Assembly (NCBI GenBank): GCA_914767715.1
Contig: OU612073.1
Span: 2,170,001-2,234,000, forward strand
Length of the DNA: 64,000 nt
From: Membranipora membranacea
Lineage: Eukaryota > Bryozoa > Gymnolaemata > Cheilostomatida > Membraniporidae
Reading direction: 5' to 3'
The stretch's first letter is position 1. Each line of letters starts with the position of its first letter. Both the position numbers and the translations under genes were made by a program. The notes beneath the pieces are model-generated. The model was not told where the DNA came from. It made no database searches and saw only the letters and a program-made list of their open reading frames with translations. This document shows, one piece after another, positions 58,714-64,000 of this stretch.

Positions 58714-59836
58714 AGCTCTTTTGCTTAGCTAAGGTGTATTCCTGTATAATTGTACATTGTTTATGAAGCTATGGTGAGTGAGTTTAATTTAAGATACACT
58801 AAATTTCGCAACCTAGGCAACAATGCGAAAGGCGAATCCTTAATGCCGCGAAAACTAAATAGGGTAGTTGTCAAATAGTTTTGCCTGTGTTCCGCAGACA
58901 ATACTGTAGTCATAGATAGAAAGGTTAGGAGTTACTAACAAAGTCCTCCACTACTCTGATATTTGCATGAGGGTGTACAGGCTGTAAATAAATCTAAGAA
59001 GTTCCTTGTTTGGAATGAAAACTTTTCTCATTCTATCAGAATGAAACAGTTGCAGCGTCAGACCCTACCCTGGCCGAAAAACACAAGCTGTACCCTAAAA
59101 CAATTGGATCGAAATTGTTGATTAATCTGGAATTATTTCGACAGTAAGTCGATAAAAATAGATTTATGAGTAAATGGGTAAATGAGTTCGTAGATAGATA
59201 TTCTGAACCCTTAAATGGTCTAATAATTACATGAGATTACATGGTCTTTCATCATAAAAGAATGGTGTGTGGTTGCTAGCTAGAATTGAAGTAGAGATAA
59301 AACTACCATATGAAAAATAACATGCCAAACCACAGGACCTGCCATGCCAAAAGGCAGAGAAGCCACCTTCCATTTCAATAGGTACCTGTTGTATAGTTCT
59401 ATACCACTACACAATAAGGACCTCGCACCCCTAAATTGTTGTTGGTTTTAATTGGATTCAGTTTAGTTGACCGCATATGATAACTGTGCGAGTTTGAGAA
59501 TTGTTCTAGTATTTCAGGGCTATCAGTTTTTCAAAATTATTTTAATTTGAATAATTGCATGATATTACTGCACAGATTAAGGGTGTGAAGGTTCCCTGGC
59601 TCTTGGAGCATAAACTGAGCCTGAATTTAACCAACATGTCTTCTCCAAATCTTTGGTCTGTCTTCTGCAATACTTAATTGGCCCTCCCCTCCCTCTTTTA
59701 TCTTTTGTTTCAAACAAGATAAGGGGAGTGAGTTTGCATATATGTCAGGCGTCAGCGTTACCGCATATTCATCTCTGTTGCAAAAGGCTACCTGGGCGAG
59801 CGTAGGTAGACTGAGGATAATATTGTCTACATTTTT

Positions 59837-59883
59837 TTCTACTATCTAAGGGTACTAAATTGAGGTACATGTTATATTATCCA
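59837..59883. repeat. 47-bp repeat, copy B unit 2
   Basis: Same motif as 8864-8910, 1750 bp from unit 1. Spacing is kept between the two segmental copies. Confidence 0.85.
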
Positions 59884-61362
59884 TCATGGGGCAAACAGTA
59901 TGACTGATAAAGAAGAGATAACAACGTTACAACCTTCTTTATAGCACTCCTAAACATAGACAAACTTACTAAGGACTAATATCTCACCGTCTAGAATTAC
60001 TCTAGAATCAATGTCACCTATAAATGATTTTCAGACACAAATAGACCACTACACAGAGCAAGAGTTTAAATAGCTAAATTAAGGGTATAACATAAAGTGA
60101 CCCAAATCGAGCTGAACTAAAATCTAAGTGTTATTTCATCATCTAGGTAGGGTAATTGATGTAAGTGTTCTAATGGCCTGTTACCACTAGAACGTAGCCG
60201 TTAGACCTCCATGTAGCGACCAGTTTTGTTCAGTGAATTTTTGACCTGTTGTCTCCTGACCACTGCTACAGTTTTATGCCCGGTTGGCTATGTCACATCC
60301 AGACATGATTGTATCAGTCATTTACTTGCTCAAACTTACCTATTGGTATCAGTTCGCGACATCAATATGGCTTTGATATAGATATACATGCTGTTTCAAT
60401 CCTGGCTGAATGGATTTGTCACAAATATGATGAGTGGTTTGAATTGAACCCATCCACTTCTATGTTGCAAATCACCCTAAGACAGTTAATTCTAGCTAGA
60501 GCTCTAATATGCTATATAGTTTGAAGGTGACTTAATATTAGCTAGCACCAGTTTTCTGTAGCAAAGGTTGGTGTTCATATTATGTAAAGTATTGGGCGAA
60601 TGGAAGTTGGCCATAACTTTCACTTTTTGATTCTGCGTGTAAAGCCAGACTTTTCCTCCTGCAAAAACTTAACTTAACTTTGCTATGGTAGGCAACCACC
60701 GATTGCCCATTTAATAACTGGATCCCTATGTGGCAGGCAGCACAACCAGCCCTTAAAAGCGTTCGGGATGGCGATCGCGGCTGTAGGCGGTTGTTAAGGG
60801 GTGGATGGGAAGCTAGGAAACTCCGTTTTTTGCAATTTATTACTTTTTTAACTTTAACACCTGTTAACAGCACTTTTGCCTCATCTCACAGAGTTCTAAT
60901 CCAAGATCTGTGCATTACTAGCCTAAGCTCAGAAGAAAGGATTGCTCCAAGTCAATATTATTGTCTTTACTCAACAATTTTGCTAATTTTTCTGATTTAC
61001 CGCTGCATGTTACTCCTTGCTAATAACTCTCTGCTGCACCTCTCCTTACATTCTGACCATGAGTGATTCTCTCCAACACGAGGTAAATATAACTCCAATT
61101 GCTTCTGGGAAATTGAGGTTTTAATTTAGAAATCAAACTAATCAACTTGGATTGGACTGCGCAGACATTACTTACTTACTTACTTCAATCAATCAACGAC
61201 AGCAGGGAGAATGACAGTGACAGCTAGTGACAATCAAAACAAATGGTCTGCTCTGCTGGTGTTGACAGTATATATTAATAAATTGTAATGACAAATGACA
61301 ATATTTCCATGCCCTCTCTGTTTGACATATTAAGTGTGAAGACTTTGCACATCAACCATACG

Positions 61363-61529
61363 TACATACATACATACATACATACATACATACATACATA
61401 CATACATACATACATACATACATACATACATACATACATACATACATACATACATACATACATACATACATACATACATACATACATACATACATACATA
61501 CATACATACATACATACATACATACATAC
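61363..61529. repeat. (TACA)n microsatellite, copy B
   Basis: About 42 units, seven more than in copy A. Any open frame across it is an artefact of the repeat. Confidence 0.97.
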
Positions 61530-64000
61530 TTGACATGTTGTTTGTCTACTTTTTTTTCCAATCTGCATTGAATGTACATGGCCTGATAGTTTAGGTCTAT
61601 GTGATTATGATGATCAGAATGGTTAAGTGACTGATTTGTCTCGGCAACCTGAGCTACCATTTCAATAGAAGACACAGCATGGAGGATCCATAGTGCTCAA
61701 ATATTATTCATTAGAGAAATGGTATGTAACTACTTTATCAAGATACATATCAATTTGATGTCAGTTGCTAGAATGACAATCTATTGACCCGGAATAAAGT
61801 GAAGATGTCAGACATTCTATGGATGCATGTGAGCCAAGTCACGCATATACAGTCCAGCTAGTTGGTTTAGGCCTGTTAGCCTGAGCTGAGGGTTCCTTTT
61901 TAATTTGGTTCTAGTTTGAACAGTTGTATATTGAGCCAGACATTAAAACATCAACATTTTATAGGGCAATTTTAATGATTGGGGAACCAACAATAGTTTA
62001 TTAGTAGGTTTATAGCTTCTTCACATTTTGTCAAGATAATGGCGGATTTTTTCTCACCTGTTAGGCTTTTGTGGCAGGTGTATAGAATATCATTTTATTA
62101 GATTACATGCTCCATGCAAGCAAAATAATTTTATATTACTATAATTTAAAAAAAATTGGGAATGCTCAAAACAGAGAGCATATCTACACAGTGGTATGTG
62201 ACATATTGTTGGTTATTTGTTAGGTCATCTCTATGATTATATAACTTAATTTACCTCAAGCCCCCTCAAGCGTTTAAACCTTGATAGATACCTGAAGGTC
62301 TGATGCACTAATCACCCTCCGCTGTATCAGCTGACTGATTGATCTTCATTGCTACTCTAGTTCTGTTTTAAGCTTCCTCACATTTCCAACTGAACTCCAC
62401 TATATTGAATGCTGCCATAAAGATCGAAAGATTTGACTGGTTTGCCTCACATATAATGCTGCTATAGCGCTGACAACATCCAGGTAAGCTATCGATTTTT
62501 TATAGAAGTTGTGAGCTTGACTGAGTCTGCTTGATGTGGGCTGTGTCTCTCCTTTGTCAACAGTGAATGGAAATTTAATCTACATGATGCATTACAGCAC
62601 AAAAACTCACTGCTTTACTAAAACTAACTTATACAAAACAAACAATAGAATAACAAACTAGAAAAGATGCATATAAAGCCAGTATTATAGTAGTGCTTTG
62701 CTTACACAAAGGGAATATGATGCCTCGTTCAAGTGTTTAACTATAGAGCTTTTAGCTCTTAGCTCTTACTCTGCTCATAGCCCTTCAATACACCATATAT
62801 ACAGGACTACTTCCTTCATGCTGACCTACTTTTGAGTTATTTTACCCTGGCAGACATGTTATTGCTATAGGTGTACGTTGTTGAAGAAAAATTAGATTTT
62901 GCTTGCATGACACGTCCGTTTATTTGATCGGAGGTGGAACAAATCATGATCAGGCAATCTAAAAGAAAATAAGAGGATACAGAATCATTAGAATCATGAT
63001 AACCCGCTTGTTGAATATTTTTTTTTACACAAAAAATATATATTACAACATAGAGGCCATAAAGGACGGACATCAGTAGCAGTGAAAAGGCCTTGTATCA
63101 GACATCAACTATGATGTGAGCAGGTTGAGATATCAAACCTACTTTTATTGGTCAATCAAAGATACACAGACACAAGTCAGTACTGCCTGAATTTTGTGAT
63201 CCAGTATGGCTAGTGCTGCAGGTAGGGTGGGAGCGATGCACCACCCACACTCTTTTGTTTTATCAAGATCACCTGCTGATAATAAATGCTAGGCTCTGCT
63301 TATTACTTTATGTTGGTTAAAAATCAGTTCAGTCACTAATCACATTCCGTTGAAGAATAGGCGGTGAAATAGTGGGTGCTTTTAGGGCGAGGCGGTGATT
63401 TCTGCTCAGATTTGCTTTCAGTTTGTAGGTCTCAGTAGTCGGTGGACTGCATGTAAAATTCAACACTTGCACGCTGAAGACTGGCGCTCTAAATAGCTGT
63501 GATAACTCTTCTTCCGCCTTCAGTTTACTGTAAAGTTAAAAAGACCGAAAAGATTAAAACTTGTATTGTTACAGACACTCGGAGAGCCCGCCTTTACTAG
63601 GGATGACTCGGGTAGTTTAAAGAACTTGTGTCTCACTAAATGATACTGGTATTATACCCTGCATGTCAAATATTCAGTCAAATGTAGTTGCTTTTAACTA
63701 TTTGTTATTTGTACACTTTTTAGAAGATTTCTACATGTGCCGGGAGCCAGGTATTCTGAGTCAGGCCTGAGAACCAAGACACGTATTAAGCAATATTATC
63801 TACCTGTGTACAAGATGGATTATAGGGGAGGGTAACTCCCAATTGTAATCATTTAAAAAGTGAAGTGAGGAAGAGCAGCCTCATAACCCAGGCTAGTACT
63901 AGTAGTAGTAACTATGGGGAGTAACGCCTGGCTAGTAACAAATATTATCAGTGTGATGTAACGATGAGTTAGAGACTGAAGGTGAAAGACAAGGCTGCAT

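Larger units (their letters stand above)
50475..64000. repeat. Segmental duplication, copy B
   Basis: Direct-repeat partner of 1-13143. It lacks the foldback insertion present at 11687-11804. It carries four instead of three LRR exons and a longer (TACA)n tract. The right end reaches the window edge while still homologous. The 46607-50474 part, which encodes the caspase, would correspond to sequence left of base 1 and cannot be compared here. Confidence 0.95.
57795..64000. other. Upstream intergenic DNA, copy B
   Basis: Counterpart of 6893-13143. It holds the SINE, both 47-bp repeats, the microsatellite and the start of the decayed tandem repeats at about 63150. It has a roughly 70-base insertion near 57888-57960 relative to copy A and lacks the foldback element. 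No gene supported. Confidence 0.6.

Overview
This is nuclear DNA from an invertebrate metazoan. It has intron-split genes with GT/AG boundaries, a metazoan-type caspase domain, LTR, LINE and SINE elements and AT-rich introns. A sponge or another early-branching animal fits the gene architectures best. That placement is inference, and no marker here settles the species. All exon models below were built by hand from splice sites and reading phase.

The window is framed by two copies of one long segment in the same orientation: copy A at 1-13143 and copy B at 50475-64000. Both run off the window. Each carries a minus-strand gene whose product would be an acylated N-terminus (MGS.LSC), an acidic linker, a leucine-rich repeat (LRR) array built from tandem 141-bp exons, and a Roc-COR GTPase module. 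Copy B is complete (46607-57794, 16 exons, 1467 codons). After Roc-COR it continues into a full caspase domain with His and Cys catalytic residues. Copy A is open as far as it can be seen; its 3' end lies left of the window. The copies differ in LRR exon number (3 versus 4), in a palmitoylatable cysteine, and in a 118-bp perfect foldback insertion. The Roc-COR exon has diverged far more than the flanking non-coding DNA.

Between the copies, 18.6-29.0 kb is a nested transposon. A decayed minus-strand CR1/jockey-like LINE was split by an 8.3-kb Ty3/gypsy retrotransposon with 685-bp LTRs that look identical, a GTACA target duplication, intact gag and pol, a textbook -1 frameshift signal, and an extra spliced zinc-finger reading frame downstream of pol.

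From 29.3 to 45.25 kb a plus-strand gene of about 24 exons encodes a long coiled-coil protein. Its splice phases join almost everywhere, but three in-frame stops and a frameshift suggest it is a recent pseudogene. It is tail-to-tail with the copy B LRR-Roc-COR-caspase gene.

The remaining DNA (6.9-18.6 kb and its copy B counterpart 57.8-64 kb) is mostly intergenic. It holds a tRNA-derived SINE, a 47-bp repeated motif, a (TACA)n microsatellite, a decayed 1.9-kb tandem duplication and a poorly supported small gene at about 15-17 kb.
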